A stretch of DNA of 41,169 nt from Inquilinus limosus (lineage in GTDB: Bacteria; Pseudomonadota; Alphaproteobacteria; DSM-16000; Inquilinaceae): assembly GCF_002195995.1 (NCBI RefSeq), contig NZ_NHON01000046.1, positions 8,876 through 50,044 of the forward strand, given 5' to 3'. Shown one piece after another: positions 7,998 to 17,251 of the stretch; positions within the stretch are counted from its first letter, which is position 1, and every line of letters starts with the position of its first letter. A program made the translations under genes and the position numbers. Below the pieces are notes generated by a model. It saw only the letters and a program-made list of their open reading frames with translations. It made no database searches and was not told where the DNA came from.

Positions 7998-8852
7998 ATG
8001 AAGATCTTTACCCAGGAGACGCTGGATCCGGAGGCGATCGTCGCGGAGCTGCTGGACGGCCCCGGCGCGGTGCTGCTGCGCGGCCTGTTCACCCCGGGCG
8101 AGATCGCCGAGGCGCGGGCCGTGGTGATGCGCGAATCCGAGGATGCGGCCCCGAAGGTCACGCATTTCCAGGGTGCGGCCGAGCAGGAAGGCAGGATCGC
8201 CCTGCAGCGGCGGGTGTGGAACCTGCTGGCCAAGGGCGAGGTGTTCTCGCGCATGGCGGCGCATCCGGCGCTGATGGCGGTGATGCGGGCCTTCCTGGGC
8301 ACCGAGTTCATCATGGGGTCGATCGCCGCCAACCGCATCCTGCCCGGCGGGCCGGGCCAGGAGCCGCATATCGACTATCCCTACTGGGACATGCACAAGC
8401 CGGAGTCGCACCCGGTGCGGATCAACGGCGCCTTCCCGCTGAACGCCCAGGCGACGATCCTCCTGGATCCCTTCACCGAGGAGACCGGTGCCACCGCCTA
8501 TGTCCCCGGCACGCAGAAGGCGCTGCGCTACCCGGCGGAGAGCGACCGTTTCCACGAGCGCTGCAGTCGCATGCTGGGCGAGCCGGGCGACACGGTGGTG
8601 TTCTTCGGCGCGGTCTGGCACTGCGCCATGCCGAACCGGTCGCGGCAGGAGCGGTCGGCGATCCTGATCCAGTACCTGCCGAAATTCGTGAAGCCGATGG
8701 AGGACATGCCGGCCGCCCTGCCCCGCGCCTTCGTCGAGCAGGCCAGCCCGGAGCTGCGCCAGCTGCTGGGGCTGAACTACCCCTATCCGGAGGTGCTGGA
8801 CGCCGCCAAGGCCGGCAACGCCGAGGGCCGCAGGATGATGACGGCGCGCTGA
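7998..8852 (+). CDS. Phytanoyl-CoA dioxygenase (PhyH)-family Fe(II)/2-oxoglutarate oxygenase
   Basis: The 284-residue protein fits the PhyH family of non-haem iron, 2-oxoglutarate-dependent oxygenases. The iron triad is visible as H124-x-D126 (EPHIDYPYWD) and distal H208 (AVWHCAMPNRS); R219 (SRQERSAILIQY) is placed to bind 2-oxoglutarate. The N-terminal part contains AVLLRGLFTPGEIAEARAVV, usual for the family. The start has a strong GGGAGG (7986-7991). Bacterial members hydroxylate diverse small molecules such as ectoine, phosphonates and natural products, so the substrate is open. It shares the LacI-type operator with the divergent oxidoreductase, suggesting the two act on one catabolic substrate. 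It ends 3 bases before the convergent comEC. Confidence 0.88.
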   Translation: MKIFTQETLDPEAIVAELLDGPGAVLLRGLFTPGEIAEARAVVMRESEDAAPKVTHFQGAAEQEGRIALQRRVWNLLAKGEVFSRMAAHPALMAVMRAFLGTEFIMGSIAANRILPGGPGQEPHIDYPYWDMHKPESHPVRINGAFPLNAQATILLDPFTEETGATAYVPGTQKALRYPAESDRFHERCSRMLGEPGDTVVFFGAVWHCAMPNRSRQERSAILIQYLPKFVKPMEDMPAALPRAFVEQASPELRQLLGLNYPYPEVLDAAKAGNAEGRRMMTAR

Positions 8853-8855
8853 TCG

Positions 8856-11057
8856 TCAGTTCGGCGCAGCCGCCCGGAACGGGACCAGGGCCCAGGGGCG
8901 GTCGCCGACCGCCTCGGCCACCGTATCCACCGTCGGTTCCGGCCCCGACAGATCGACGGCGATGCCGCCGGCGCGGCGCAGGTCGAAGCGGTCCCACACG
9001 CCGAGGCGTGGCCGGCACCAGCGCGGCGCCACCAGTCCGGTGATCACCATGTCGGCCCCGGCACAGTCGTCGTCGAAGCCCTCGCCGCTGCGGGTGAAGG
9101 CGACTGTGGTGCCGCCGAAGCGGTACAGGCAGCCGCGCGGGTCGCAGCCCAGCAGGCCGCCGGCGGCCATGCCCTGCTGCGGCCAGGGCGCCCCCTCCGA
9201 CGCCGTGGCCTCGGCCCGCAGCCAGATCTCGCGGGTGAAGCGCCGGCTGCCGGGAGAGAAGGCCAGGCTGCCATCCGGCGTGCGCACCGCCACCGCCTGG
9301 CCCGCGGCGTCGACCAGGATCTGCCGCGGCGACGTCGTCAGCGACGCCAGGACTAGCACCGGCAGGGCCAGCAGCCCGAGCAGGCGGATGCGGCCGGAGG
9401 CCAGGCACAGCCAGAGCCCGCCGATCGACCCGGCGATCAACCCCCAGGCGGGCATCGCCGGCACGGTGAAGGCGGCCATCGGCCAGGACGACACCGTGTA
9501 GGCGACCCACAGCATCGCCTCATTGCCCCAGCCCAAGAGCGGCAGCACCCAGCCGTCGAGGCCGAGCAGCATGGCCGGATAGGCCAGCAGCACCGCCGGC
9601 ATGATCAGGATCGAGGTCAGCGGGATCGCCATCAGATTGGCGGCCACCGCCAGCGGGGCGAAACGCTGGAAATGGTAGACGGCGAAGGGCGTGGTCGCGG
9701 CGGTGGCCACCACCGTGGTCAGCACGATACCGCCGAGATACAGCAGCACGCGGCGCAGCGGCCCGCCGCCGGCATGCCAGCGCGACAGATGCGGCCGCAG
9801 CGCCTCATAGGCCGCGATCAGCGCGATCACCGCGCCGAAGGACATCTGGAAGCTCGGCCCCGGCAGCGCCTCCGGCGCCACCAGCAGGATGCCGGCGGCG
9901 GCCAGGGCGACGAGGCGCATCGAGATCGCCACCCGGTCGGCCATCACCGCCAGCAGCACCACGCCGGTCATGACGGTCGATCGCACCGTCGGCACCGAGG
10001 CGCCGACCAGGATGGTGTAGACGACGATGCCGAGCAGCGCGATGCCGGCCGCCCATTTCTTGATCGGCCGGCGCAGCGCCACAGGCTCGATCAGCGCCAG
10101 GCCGAACCGCACCGTGCCGAGCAGCAGGATCGCCACCAGGCTGATATGGATGCCGGAGATCGACAGCAGATGCGACAGGCCGGAATCGCGCATCGCCTGG
10201 TTCGCCGAATCGCTGATCCCGGCCCGCTCGCCGGTCAGGAAGGCGACGGCGATGGCCGCGGCGTCGCCGGAGACCTGCGCCCGCACCCGGGCGGCGATCG
10301 CGTCCTGCAGCCGGGCCAGGCTGGACGGGGCGGAATCCACAGTCTCCAGCCGCTCGGCCTTGCCCATGGCGAAGCCGGTGCCGCCGATGCCCTGAAAGAA
10401 CAGCTGCCGCCGGAAGTCGAAACCGCCGGGATAGGCCGGGCCGGCCACTGGCGCCAGCGCCGCCCGGACACGGATCCGGTCACCGGCGGAGGGCACCGCG
10501 TCCGACCGGATCAGGCGCAGCCGGACCGCGGCGGGCGTCGCCTCCGGCGCCAGCCCTTCCATCGTCAGATCGCCCAGGATCACGCGCATGCCGTCCGGCA
10601 GCAGGTCGACCGTCTCGACCGTTCCGGTCACGGTGCCCCACCGCTCCCGGTCCAGCAGCGGGGACGCCACCATGCGGGTGCGCAGCTCGGTCGCCAGGAA
10701 ACCCAGCGCCACGGCCAGCAGGAGCACGGCGAAGCTGACGACCCGGGGCCGCCGGTGCAGCAGCGTCACCAGCAGCCCGGCCAGCCCCGCCGCGATCAGC
10801 CCGGCAGCCAAAGGCGGCTCCGACGGCAGCCCGAAATAGACGCCGATCCCGACGCCGAGGCAGCAGGGCACCAGCAGCACCAGCCGGCGCCGGATGCCGC
10901 CGGACACGGCCTCGGCCGCCTCGCCCCAGCCCGGCCAGGCAACAGCCCACCCGGCCGTGCCGGCGCGCCGCAGCGACGCCCGCACGGATTTCGGAACCCC
11001 GACCGATGCCCCCGCATTAGCCATCGCCCGAAGGCCTATGCTATGGACCTCTCGCAT
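8856..11057 (-). CDS. comEC: ComEC/Rec2-family DNA uptake channel protein
   Basis: The 733-residue integral membrane protein has N-terminal hydrophobic segments ([50 protein letters not shown]), a soluble DUF4131-like OB region ([16 protein letters not shown]...[12 protein letters not shown]), and the ComEC competence domain ([65 protein letters not shown]). The C-terminal soluble part has [16 protein letters not shown] and [13 protein letters not shown] but no HxHxDH metal motif, so the metallo-beta-lactamase-like domain looks degenerate, as in many alphaproteobacterial ComEC. The family moves single-stranded DNA across the inner membrane. The start may be ATG 11057 or ATG 11024 (MANAGASVG). 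It is divergent from gltX. Confidence 0.92.
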   Translation of the reverse strand: MREVHSIGLRAMANAGASVGVPKSVRASLRRAGTAGWAVAWPGWGEAAEAVSGGIRRRLVLLVPCCLGVGIGVYFGLPSEPPLAAGLIAAGLAGLLVTLLHRRPRVVSFAVLLLAVALGFLATELRTRMVASPLLDRERWGTVTGTVETVDLLPDGMRVILGDLTMEGLAPEATPAAVRLRLIRSDAVPSAGDRIRVRAALAPVAGPAYPGGFDFRRQLFFQGIGGTGFAMGKAERLETVDSAPSSLARLQDAIAARVRAQVSGDAAAIAVAFLTGERAGISDSANQAMRDSGLSHLLSISGIHISLVAILLLGTVRFGLALIEPVALRRPIKKWAAGIALLGIVVYTILVGASVPTVRSTVMTGVVLLAVMADRVAISMRLVALAAAGILLVAPEALPGPSFQMSFGAVIALIAAYEALRPHLSRWHAGGGPLRRVLLYLGGIVLTTVVATAATTPFAVYHFQRFAPLAVAANLMAIPLTSILIMPAVLLAYPAMLLGLDGWVLPLLGWGNEAMLWVAYTVSSWPMAAFTVPAMPAWGLIAGSIGGLWLCLASGRIRLLGLLALPVLVLASLTTSPRQILVDAAGQAVAVRTPDGSLAFSPGSRRFTREIWLRAEATASEGAPWPQQGMAAGGLLGCDPRGCLYRFGGTTVAFTRSGEGFDDDCAGADMVITGLVAPRWCRPRLGVWDRFDLRRAGGIAVDLSGPEPTVDTVAEAVGDRPWALVPFRAAAPN

Positions 11058-11088
11058 TCATCGTAGCAGCCCCTGTGGAATTTGGCCC

Positions 11089-12498
11089 ATGACGGTCGTG
11101 ACCCGCTTCGCCCCCTCCCCGACCGGCTACCTGCATATCGGCGGGGCCCGGACGGCGCTGTACAACTGGCTCTATGCCCGCCACCACGGCGGCGTGTTCC
11201 GCCTGCGCATCGAGGACACCGACCGCGCCCGCTCCAGCGAGGACGCGGTGCGGAAGATCATCGACGGGCTGGCCTGGTTCGGGCTGGATTGGGACGAGGA
11301 GATCGTGTCGCAGTTCGAGCGGCGCGAGCGGCATGCCGAGGTGGCGCGCAGGCTGCTGGCCGAGGGCAAGGCCTATCATTGCTGGCTGCAGCCGGCCGAG
11401 TTGGAGGCCCTGCGCGAGAAGGCCAAGGCGGAGGGCAAGCCCTGGGCGTACTATACCAGCTATTGGCGCGACCGCGACCCGGCCGAGGCGCCGAAAGGCC
11501 TCGACCCGGTGATCCGGCTGCGCGCGCCGCGGGACGGCGAGACCACGGTCCAGGACAAGGTCCAGGGCACTGTCACGGTGCAGAACGACCAGTTGGACGA
11601 CATGGTGCTGCTGCGCGCCGACGGCACGCCGGTCTACATGCTGTCGGTGGTGGTCGACGATATCGACATGGGCATCACCCAGATCATCCGCGGCGACGAC
11701 CACCTGACCAACACCTTCCGCCAGGTGCAGCTGTACAACGCGATCGGCGCGACCCCGCCGGACTTCGCCCATATCCCGCTGATCCACGGGCCGGACGGCG
11801 CCAAGCTGTCGAAGCGGCACGGGGCGCTGGGCATCGAGGCCTATCGCGACATGGGCTACCTGCCGGCGGCGCTGCGCAACTACCTGCTGCGGCTCGGCTG
11901 GGGCCATGGCGACGAGGAGGTGATCCCGACCGAGAAGGCGATCGAGTGGTTCGACCTCGACGGTGTCGGCCGGTCGCCCTCGCGGCTCGACTTCGCCAAG
12001 CTGGAGAACCTGAACGGCATCTACATGCGCGAGACGGCGGATGCCGAGCTCCTGGAGCGGATCACGCCGAATCTGGAGACCGCGCTGGAGAGGTCGCTGG
12101 ACGATGCCGACCGCGCCATCCTGCTGCTGGCGATGACCGGGTTGAAGCAGCGCGCCAAGACGCTGGTCGAGCTGGCCGACAGCGCCCTGTTCTACCTCCG
12201 CTCCGGCCCGCTGCCGATGAACGAGGCGGCGCTGAAGATCCTGACCGGCGACGCCCGCGCCCTGCTCGGCCGGCTGCTGGCAGCCCTGTCCGGCCTGAAC
12301 GACTGGACCGAGGCGGCGCTGGAGGCGGAGGTCAACCGCATCGCCGAATCCGAGGGGTTGAAGCTGGGCAAGGTGGCGCAACCGCTGCGCGCAGCATTGA
12401 CCGGATCGAACGTGTCACCAGGTATCTTCGAGGTGGCCGCGATCCTCGGCCGGGACGAGGCGCTGCGCCGGATCCGCGAAGCTGCCGGCGCCTCTTAA
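11089..12498 (+). CDS. gltX: Glutamyl-tRNA synthetase
   Basis: A class I aminoacyl-tRNA synthetase of 469 residues that charges tRNA-Glu (in many alphaproteobacteria a GltX also charges tRNA-Gln before amidation by GatCAB). It has the HIGH signature ([22 protein letters not shown]16) and the KMSKS variant KLSKR (K239-R243), plus [10 protein letters not shown] and [14 protein letters not shown]. The C-terminal helical cage binds the anticodon. ATG 11089 is the family start. Length is normal. Alphaproteobacteria often carry two gltX copies; only one is in this window. It is followed by gltA after 185 bases that carry a gltA promoter candidate. Confidence 0.96.
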   Translation: MTVVTRFAPSPTGYLHIGGARTALYNWLYARHHGGVFRLRIEDTDRARSSEDAVRKIIDGLAWFGLDWDEEIVSQFERRERHAEVARRLLAEGKAYHCWLQPAELEALREKAKAEGKPWAYYTSYWRDRDPAEAPKGLDPVIRLRAPRDGETTVQDKVQGTVTVQNDQLDDMVLLRADGTPVYMLSVVVDDIDMGITQIIRGDDHLTNTFRQVQLYNAIGATPPDFAHIPLIHGPDGAKLSKRHGALGIEAYRDMGYLPAALRNYLLRLGWGHGDEEVIPTEKAIEWFDLDGVGRSPSRLDFAKLENLNGIYMRETADAELLERITPNLETALERSLDDADRAILLLAMTGLKQRAKTLVELADSALFYLRSGPLPMNEAALKILTGDARALLGRLLAALSGLNDWTEAALEAEVNRIAESEGLKLGKVAQPLRAALTGSNVSPGIFEVAAILGRDEALRRIREAAGAS

Positions 12499-12592
12499 GG
12501 GGTGCCGACAAGCCATTGATCCAGTTTCGTAATTCAGAAAAAGCCTAAAAAACAGGCGATCGAAAACTGTCGTTGGAAGGGCCCAAGTCGCG

Positions 12593-12621
12593 TTGATCTT
12601 GCTCCGCCGCGCGACTATCCT
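12593..12621 (+). promoter_or_regulatory. Candidate sigma-70 promoter of gltA
   Basis: TTGATC (12593-12598) and TATCCT (12616-12621) are separated by 17 bases in the gltX-gltA gap, giving a 5' leader of roughly 55 bases before the gltA ATG at 12684. The gap before it is A-rich (AGCCTAAAAAACAGGC, a small hairpin at about 12542-12557), unlike the GC-rich genes on either side. Confidence 0.5.
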
Positions 12622-12683
12622 CGCGGCCGACGGAGCGGACGACCTGCGTTTCCAGTACGAAGCCCCCGCTCAAGGACATCGTC

Positions 12684-14000
12684 ATGCCCGATACGAAGAC
12701 CCCCGTGGCGCAGAAGACCGTCACGCTGACCGACAACTCGACCGGCAAGTCGGTGGAGTTGCCCGTGATCGACGGGACCATGGGCCCGAGCGTCATCGAT
12801 ATCCGCAAGCTGTATGCGGAGACGGGGATGTTCACCTACGACCCCGGTTTCACCTCGACCGGCTCCTGCGACAGCGAGATCACCTATATCGACGGTGACG
12901 AAGGCGTCCTGCTGCACCGCGGCTACGCCATCGACGACCTGGCGGAGAAGAGCAACTTCCTCGAGGTCTGCTACCTGCTGCTCCATGGCGAGCTGCCGAA
13001 CGCGGCCCAGGAGGCGGAGTTCGAGCACACCATCACCCGCCATACGATGGTGCATGAGCAGATCCACCACTTCTACCGCGGCTTCCGCCGCGACGCCCAC
13101 CCGATGGCGGTGCTGTGCGGCGTCACCGGCGCGCTGTCGGCCTTCTACCACGACTCCACCGACATCCATGACCCGCGCCAGCGCGAGGTCGCGTCGCACC
13201 GGCTGATCGCCAAGCTGCCGACCCTGGCGGCCATGGCCTACAAGTACTCGATCGGCCAGCCCTTCATGTATCCGCGGAACGACCTCAGCTTCGCGGAGAA
13301 CTTCCTGTACATGACCTTCGCCGTGCCGGCGGAGCAGTACAAGGTGAACCCGGTGCTGTCCCGCGCCATGGACCGCATCCTGATCCTGCATGCCGATCAC
13401 GAGCAGAACGCGTCGACCTCGACCGTGCGCCTCGCCGGCTCCAGCGGCGCCAACCCCTTCGCCTGTATCGCCGCCGGCATCGCCTCGCTGTGGGGCCCGG
13501 CTCATGGCGGCGCCAACGAGGCGGTGCTGAAAATGCTGGGCGAGATCGGCTCCAAGGACCGCGTCGGCGAGTTCGTCAAGCGCGCCAAGGACAAGGACGA
13601 TCCGTTCCGCCTGATGGGCTTCGGCCACCGCGTCTACAAGAACTACGACCCGCGCGCCAAGGTGATGCGCGCCACCTGCTATGAGGTGCTGGAGGAGCTC
13701 GGGATCAAGGATCCGCTGCTCGACCTCGCCATGGCGCTGGAGAAGATCGCGCTCGAGGACGAGTATTTCGTCGAGCGCAAGCTGTACCCGAATGTGGATT
13801 TCTATTCGGGCATCATCCTGAAGGCGATGGGCTTCCCGACCAGCATGTTCACCGTGCTGTTCGCCGTGGCCCGCACCGTCGGCTGGATCGCCCAGTGGAC
13901 CGAGATGATCGGCGACCCGCACCAGAAGATCGGGCGTCCGCGCCAGCTCTTCACCGGGCACACGCCGCGCGACTTCGTGCCGCTGAGCGAGCGTGGCTAA
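12684..14000 (+). CDS. gltA: Citrate synthase (type II, hexameric class)
   Basis: GltA condenses oxaloacetate and acetyl-CoA to citrate, the entry step of the TCA cycle. The 438-residue protein starts with the N-terminal beta domain typical of Gram-negative hexameric enzymes ([44 protein letters not shown]). The catalytic triad is H274 ([10 protein letters not shown]), H315 ([14 protein letters not shown]) and D372 ([10 protein letters not shown]). The end is [14 protein letters not shown] 12684 follows the leader of the candidate promoter. Its last 8 bases overlap a possible small membrane gene. The protein is intact and of usual length. Confidence 0.97.
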   Translation: MPDTKTPVAQKTVTLTDNSTGKSVELPVIDGTMGPSVIDIRKLYAETGMFTYDPGFTSTGSCDSEITYIDGDEGVLLHRGYAIDDLAEKSNFLEVCYLLLHGELPNAAQEAEFEHTITRHTMVHEQIHHFYRGFRRDAHPMAVLCGVTGALSAFYHDSTDIHDPRQREVASHRLIAKLPTLAAMAYKYSIGQPFMYPRNDLSFAENFLYMTFAVPAEQYKVNPVLSRAMDRILILHADHEQNASTSTVRLAGSSGANPFACIAAGIASLWGPAHGGANEAVLKMLGEIGSKDRVGEFVKRAKDKDDPFRLMGFGHRVYKNYDPRAKVMRATCYEVLEELGIKDPLLDLAMALEKIALEDEYFVERKLYPNVDFYSGIILKAMGFPTSMFTVLFAVARTVGWIAQWTEMIGDPHQKIGRPRQLFTGHTPRDFVPLSERG

Positions 14001-14202
14001 ACCGGGCAACACCCGGATCGACCGAACCGGCCCGCGCGCCACGGGGCGCCCGGGCCGGCCGGTCGGCATTTCGACCATACCGCGGGCGGTGCCCCGGGCC
14101 GCGAACACGAACCGGGCGCCGCTGCGCGCCAAGCTCCGCGCTGCCGCCGCCATCGTCGCGGTCCTGGCCGGCGCGGCGCTGCTGACCTATCTGTTTTCCT
14201 GA
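13993..14202 (+). CDS. Possible 69-residue C-tail-anchored membrane protein
   Basis: A GTG-start frame overlaps the end of gltA by 8 bases and ends at 14202. The first ~48 residues are rich in Arg, Pro, Gly and Thr; the C-terminus is a clear hydrophobic helix ([19 protein letters not shown]), so a translated product would be anchored by its tail. No family is recognised. The Arg/Pro/Gly-rich first part is also what a random frame in GC-rich DNA gives, so the case for a real gene rests on the hydrophobic tail and the gltA overlap. Confidence 0.4.
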   Translation: MAKPGNTRIDRTGPRATGRPGRPVGISTIPRAVPRAANTNRAPLRAKLRAAAAIVAVLAGAALLTYLFS

Positions 14203-14292
14203 AGTCCGGCGTTCCGCGGCCCGGATCGGGAACAAATCCCGGCCTCCGGCCTTGACGGTGCACCGCCATCCGGCACCGCCGCGGAGAGCCTC

Positions 14293-14430
14293 ATGACAAA
14301 ACTGATCTGCCTTCTGCTGGTCGCGGCAGGCTTGTTGAGCGGCTGCGTCTATGCCGGGGACGGCCATCCGCGCGGCGGCTACGGCAATAATTTCTGCCCG
14401 CCCGGACAGGCCAAGAAGGGCAATTGCTGA
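14293..14430 (+). CDS. 45-residue lipoprotein with CPPGQAKKGNC tail
   Basis: A very short gene with a convincing make-up: ATG 14293 after GGAGAG, a lipoprotein signal (MTKLICLLLVAAGLLSGC, lipobox LSGC with C18), a Gly/Tyr-rich linker (HPRGGYGNN), and the end FCPPGQAKKGNC. The CPPGQAKK motif recurs in small exported proteobacterial proteins, which supports reality; no function is known. After cleavage the mature lipoprotein would be only 28 residues, with two further cysteines. It ends 7 bases before the convergent lpxB. Confidence 0.75.
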   Translation: MTKLICLLLVAAGLLSGCVYAGDGHPRGGYGNNFCPPGQAKKGNC

Positions 14431-14437
14431 GCCGGGA

Positions 14438-15625
14438 TCAGGCCCGGCGGCGCCCCTGCCGGATCACGTCGAGCACCACCTGCGCCGCCCGGTCGCCGGG
14501 CACGGCGCCGTCCGGCAGCCGCATCATCCGCGCCACCTCGTCATAGGCCGCGCGCTGGGCGGCGACGGCGGCCGGATCGGTCAGCAGCTGGTCCACGGCT
14601 GCGGTCAGCTTCTCCGGCGTGCAGTTCTCCTGCAGCAGCTCCGGCACCGCCGGCCGGTCCAGCATGATGTTGACCAGATTGGCGTATTTGGTCGTCAGCA
14701 TGCGCCGGACGACAAAGGCCGAGAGGGGATTGACGCGATAGGCGATGATGCTCGGCACCCGGGCCAGCCCCAGCTCCAGCGCTACGGTGCCGGAGGCGGC
14801 GAGCGCCGCGTCGCTGGCGGCGAAGGCGTCGTATTTCTCGCCGTCGCCCTCGATCACGATCGGGTCGCCCGGCCAGGAGGCCACCGCCGCGCGCACCGGC
14901 GCCGCCACCGTCTCCACCGTCGGCACGGCCAGGCGCAGCCCGGGATGACGGGCCGCCAGGGCCCGCACCGTCTCGGCGAAGACCGGCAGCAGCCGCTGGA
15001 TCTCGCCGCGCCGGCTGCCGGGCAACACGGTCAGCAGCCTGGCGTCCGGCGCGATGCCATGCGCCTGGCGGAAGCGGGCGCCGTCGCCCTGCCCCGCCGC
15101 GGTCTCGATGATCGGGTGGCCGACATAGGTGGTGGGCAGGCCGTGCCGCTCGAACCAGGGCGGCTCGAAGGGCAGCTGCACCATCAGGTGGTCGACCAGC
15201 CCGGCCAGCTTGCGCGCCCGGCCCGGCCGCCAGGCCCAGACCTTGGGCGCGACGAAATGCACGATCGGGAAGGTCCGGCCCGCCAGCCGGGCCGCGACCC
15301 GGGCGTTGAAGGCCAGCCCGTCGATCGACACCATCGCGTCCGGCTTCGCCGCCAGCGCCGCGTCGGCGGTGCGGCGGATCCGGTCGAACAGGCGCGGCAG
15401 CTGCGGCAGCAGCTCGACCGCGCCCATCACCGCGATATCGGCCAGCGGGAACAGGCTCTGCAGCCCCTCCGCCGCCATGCGGGCGCCGCCGACGCCGCTG
15501 AAGCGCACCCCGTCGCCGCAGCGCCGCTTCAGCGCCGCCATCAGGCTGGCGCCCATCAGGTCGCCCGAGGGTTCGGTCGCCACCAGGAAGATGTGCGGCG
15601 CGGTCGTGTCCTCCGACACCATCAT
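14438..15625 (-). CDS. lpxB: Lipid-A-disaccharide synthase
   Basis: LpxB joins 2,3-diacylglucosamine-1-P and UDP-2,3-diacylglucosamine into the lipid A disaccharide at the inner membrane. The 395-residue GT19 protein shows IFLVATEPSGDLMGASLMAALKR, FSGVGGARMAAEGLQSLFPLADIAVMG, FVAPKVWAWRPGRARKL, LPGSRRGEIQRLLPVF and the C-terminal NIMLDRPAVPELLQENCTPEKL. ATG 15625 overlaps the lpxI stop (4 bases); a second ATG directly follows. It is the last gene of the lpxD-fabZ-lpxA-lpxI-lpxB unit. Length is normal (about 380-395). Confidence 0.96.
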   Translation of the reverse strand: MMVSEDTTAPHIFLVATEPSGDLMGASLMAALKRRCGDGVRFSGVGGARMAAEGLQSLFPLADIAVMGAVELLPQLPRLFDRIRRTADAALAAKPDAMVSIDGLAFNARVAARLAGRTFPIVHFVAPKVWAWRPGRARKLAGLVDHLMVQLPFEPPWFERHGLPTTYVGHPIIETAAGQGDGARFRQAHGIAPDARLLTVLPGSRRGEIQRLLPVFAETVRALAARHPGLRLAVPTVETVAAPVRAAVASWPGDPIVIEGDGEKYDAFAASDAALAASGTVALELGLARVPSIIAYRVNPLSAFVVRRMLTTKYANLVNIMLDRPAVPELLQENCTPEKLTAAVDQLLTDPAAVAAQRAAYDEVARMMRLPDGAVPGDRAAQVVLDVIRQGRRRA

Positions 15626-16449
15626 TCGCCCTCCGCCAGGCAGAGCACGAACAGGCCGTGCCGGTCGGCCGCCTGCCGCACCGCCTCGGAATCGATGATC
15701 ATGGCCCCGCCGGCTTCGACCACGATGCCGCGCAGCCCGGCGGCGGCGGCCAACTCGACCGTGGTGACGCCGATCGTCGGCGGGTCCAGCCGGACGTCCT
15801 GCTGCGGCTTCTTGGCCTTGACCAGCACGCCGCCCGGACCGGGCCGGGCCAGCGGGCCGCAACGGCGCAGCATCGCATCGGTGCCCTCCGCCGCCTCGAC
15901 CGCCAGGACATAGCCATGCTGCACCACCGAGCCCTGGCCGATGTCGAGCCGGCCGATCTCGCGGGCGATCTCGCGCGCCTTGGCGATGTCGGCCTGGGCC
16001 AGCTCGTCCGGCGCGGTCCGGGTCAGCAGGCCGGGCTTGGCCAGGAAGTCGTCGATCACCTCATGCAGGGCGACGAGGTGGAACCCCTCCTCCTGCAGCA
16101 CCCGACGCAGCGCGGTCAGCAGCGCGTCGTCGCCGAGCGAGGAGAAGCCGATGCGGGTCAGGATCCGCACCGCCTTGAAGTCGGGCATCAGCTCGAACAG
16201 GCTCGGCCGGCGGATGTTGCCGACCGGGCACAGCGTGTGGGCGCCCTGGCGCTTCAGCTCGTCGATCCAGCGGCCGGCGGCGCCCAGCCGGGTCCAGAAA
16301 TGCGGCACGGCCGCGCCCTCGACCAGGGCCGGGTCGGTCATGCCGCGAAAGGCGACGACGACGAAGTCCCGCCCGGCCTGGCGGCACGCCTCGACCAGCC
16401 GCCCGGGCAACGGGCCGGCGGCGGCCAGAATGCCGAGCTTATCCGGCAT
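15622..16449 (-). CDS. lpxI: UDP-2,3-diacylglucosamine pyrophosphatase LpxI
   Basis: LpxI hydrolyses UDP-2,3-diacylglucosamine to lipid X, doing the job of LpxH in alphaproteobacteria. The 275-residue protein starts KLGILAAAGPLPGRLVEACR and includes PHFWTRLGAAGRWIDELKRQGAHTLC, FSSLGDDALLTALRRVLQEEGF, IARE-IGRLDIGQGSVVQHGYVLAVEAAEGTDAMLRR and the C-terminal DUF1009 half with DVRLDPPTIGVTTVELAAAAGLRGIVVEAGGAMI. It overlaps lpxA by 11 bases and lpxB by 4, so all three are tightly coupled. No lpxH-like gene is in the window. Confidence 0.95.
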   Translation of the reverse strand: MPDKLGILAAAGPLPGRLVEACRQAGRDFVVVAFRGMTDPALVEGAAVPHFWTRLGAAGRWIDELKRQGAHTLCPVGNIRRPSLFELMPDFKAVRILTRIGFSSLGDDALLTALRRVLQEEGFHLVALHEVIDDFLAKPGLLTRTAPDELAQADIAKAREIAREIGRLDIGQGSVVQHGYVLAVEAAEGTDAMLRRCGPLARPGPGGVLVKAKKPQQDVRLDPPTIGVTTVELAAAAGLRGIVVEAGGAMIIDSEAVRQAADRHGLFVLCLAEGE

Positions 16450-17251
16450 GCCGGCGGCGGGCAGGCTGCATCACGTTGCGGCCGGAATCGGCGTCGATGA
16501 AGGCGAGGATGCGCTGCACCACCTCGTTGTCGCCGAAGTTCTGGCGCGTCTCCTCGATGCGCTCGGCGAACTGCGCCTCGCCGTCGAACAGGGTGCGGTA
16601 GGCGGCCAGCAGCGACTGGATCTGCGGCTTGGTGAAGCCGCGGCGCTTCAGCCCGACCAGGTTCAGCCCGTTCAGCGTCGCGGTCTCGCCGATCGCCAGG
16701 CCGAAGGGGATGATGTCGTTGCGCACCGGCGTCATGCCGCCGACGAAGCTGTGGGCGCCGAGGCGGAGATGCTGGTGGATGGCGCTGTTGCCGCCGATGA
16801 TGACATGGTCCTCGATCGTCACATGGCCGGCCAGGACGGCGTTGTTGGCCATGATGATGTGACTGCCGAGGATGCAGTCATGGGCGACATGCGTGTTCAC
16901 CATGAACATGCAGTTGTCGCCGACCACGGTCTTCATCTTGTCGCCGCGCGTGCCCGGATTCATGGTCACGTGCTCGCGGATGACGTTGTTGGCGCCGATG
17001 ATCAGCTGCGATTTCTCGCCGGAGAACTTCAGGTCCTGCGGCGGCAGGCCGAGCGAGACGAAGGGAAACACCTTCGTCTTCGGGCCGATGCTGGTGCGGC
17101 CAGCGACGACGACATGCGAGATCAGCTCGACCCCGTCGCCCAGCTCGACCTCCGGGCCGACGGTGCAGAACGGGCCGATCGTGACGCCGGCCCCGAGCTT
17201 CGCCGCGGGGTCGACCAGGGCCATCGGATGGATGGTGGCGGCAGCGCTCAT
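16439..17251 (-). CDS. lpxA: Acyl-[ACP]-UDP-N-acetylglucosamine O-acyltransferase
   Basis: LpxA does the first step of lipid A synthesis, moving a 3-hydroxyacyl chain from ACP to UDP-GlcNAc. The 270-residue protein is a left-handed beta helix of hexapeptide repeats (VTIGPFCTVGPEVELGDGVEL, SHIIMANNAVLAGHVTIEDHVIIGG). The catalytic histidine is H124 in NTHVAHDCILG. The C-terminal helical part has LNLVGLKRRGFTKPQIQSL and YRTLFDG. ATG 17251 overlaps the fabZ TGA; the stop overlaps lpxI. Its end (ARRRHAG) is slightly longer than in E. coli LpxA (262 residues). Confidence 0.96.
   Translation of the reverse strand: MSAAATIHPMALVDPAAKLGAGVTIGPFCTVGPEVELGDGVELISHVVVAGRTSIGPKTKVFPFVSLGLPPQDLKFSGEKSQLIIGANNVIREHVTMNPGTRGDKMKTVVGDNCMFMVNTHVAHDCILGSHIIMANNAVLAGHVTIEDHVIIGGNSAIHQHLRLGAHSFVGGMTPVRNDIIPFGLAIGETATLNGLNLVGLKRRGFTKPQIQSLLAAYRTLFDGEAQFAERIEETRQNFGDNEVVQRILAFIDADSGRNVMQPARRRHAG

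Noticed and set aside
8622-9510. Minus-strand frame across the end of the PhyH gene and comEC
   Set aside because: It is out of frame with comEC and antisense to the PhyH gene; no family motif.
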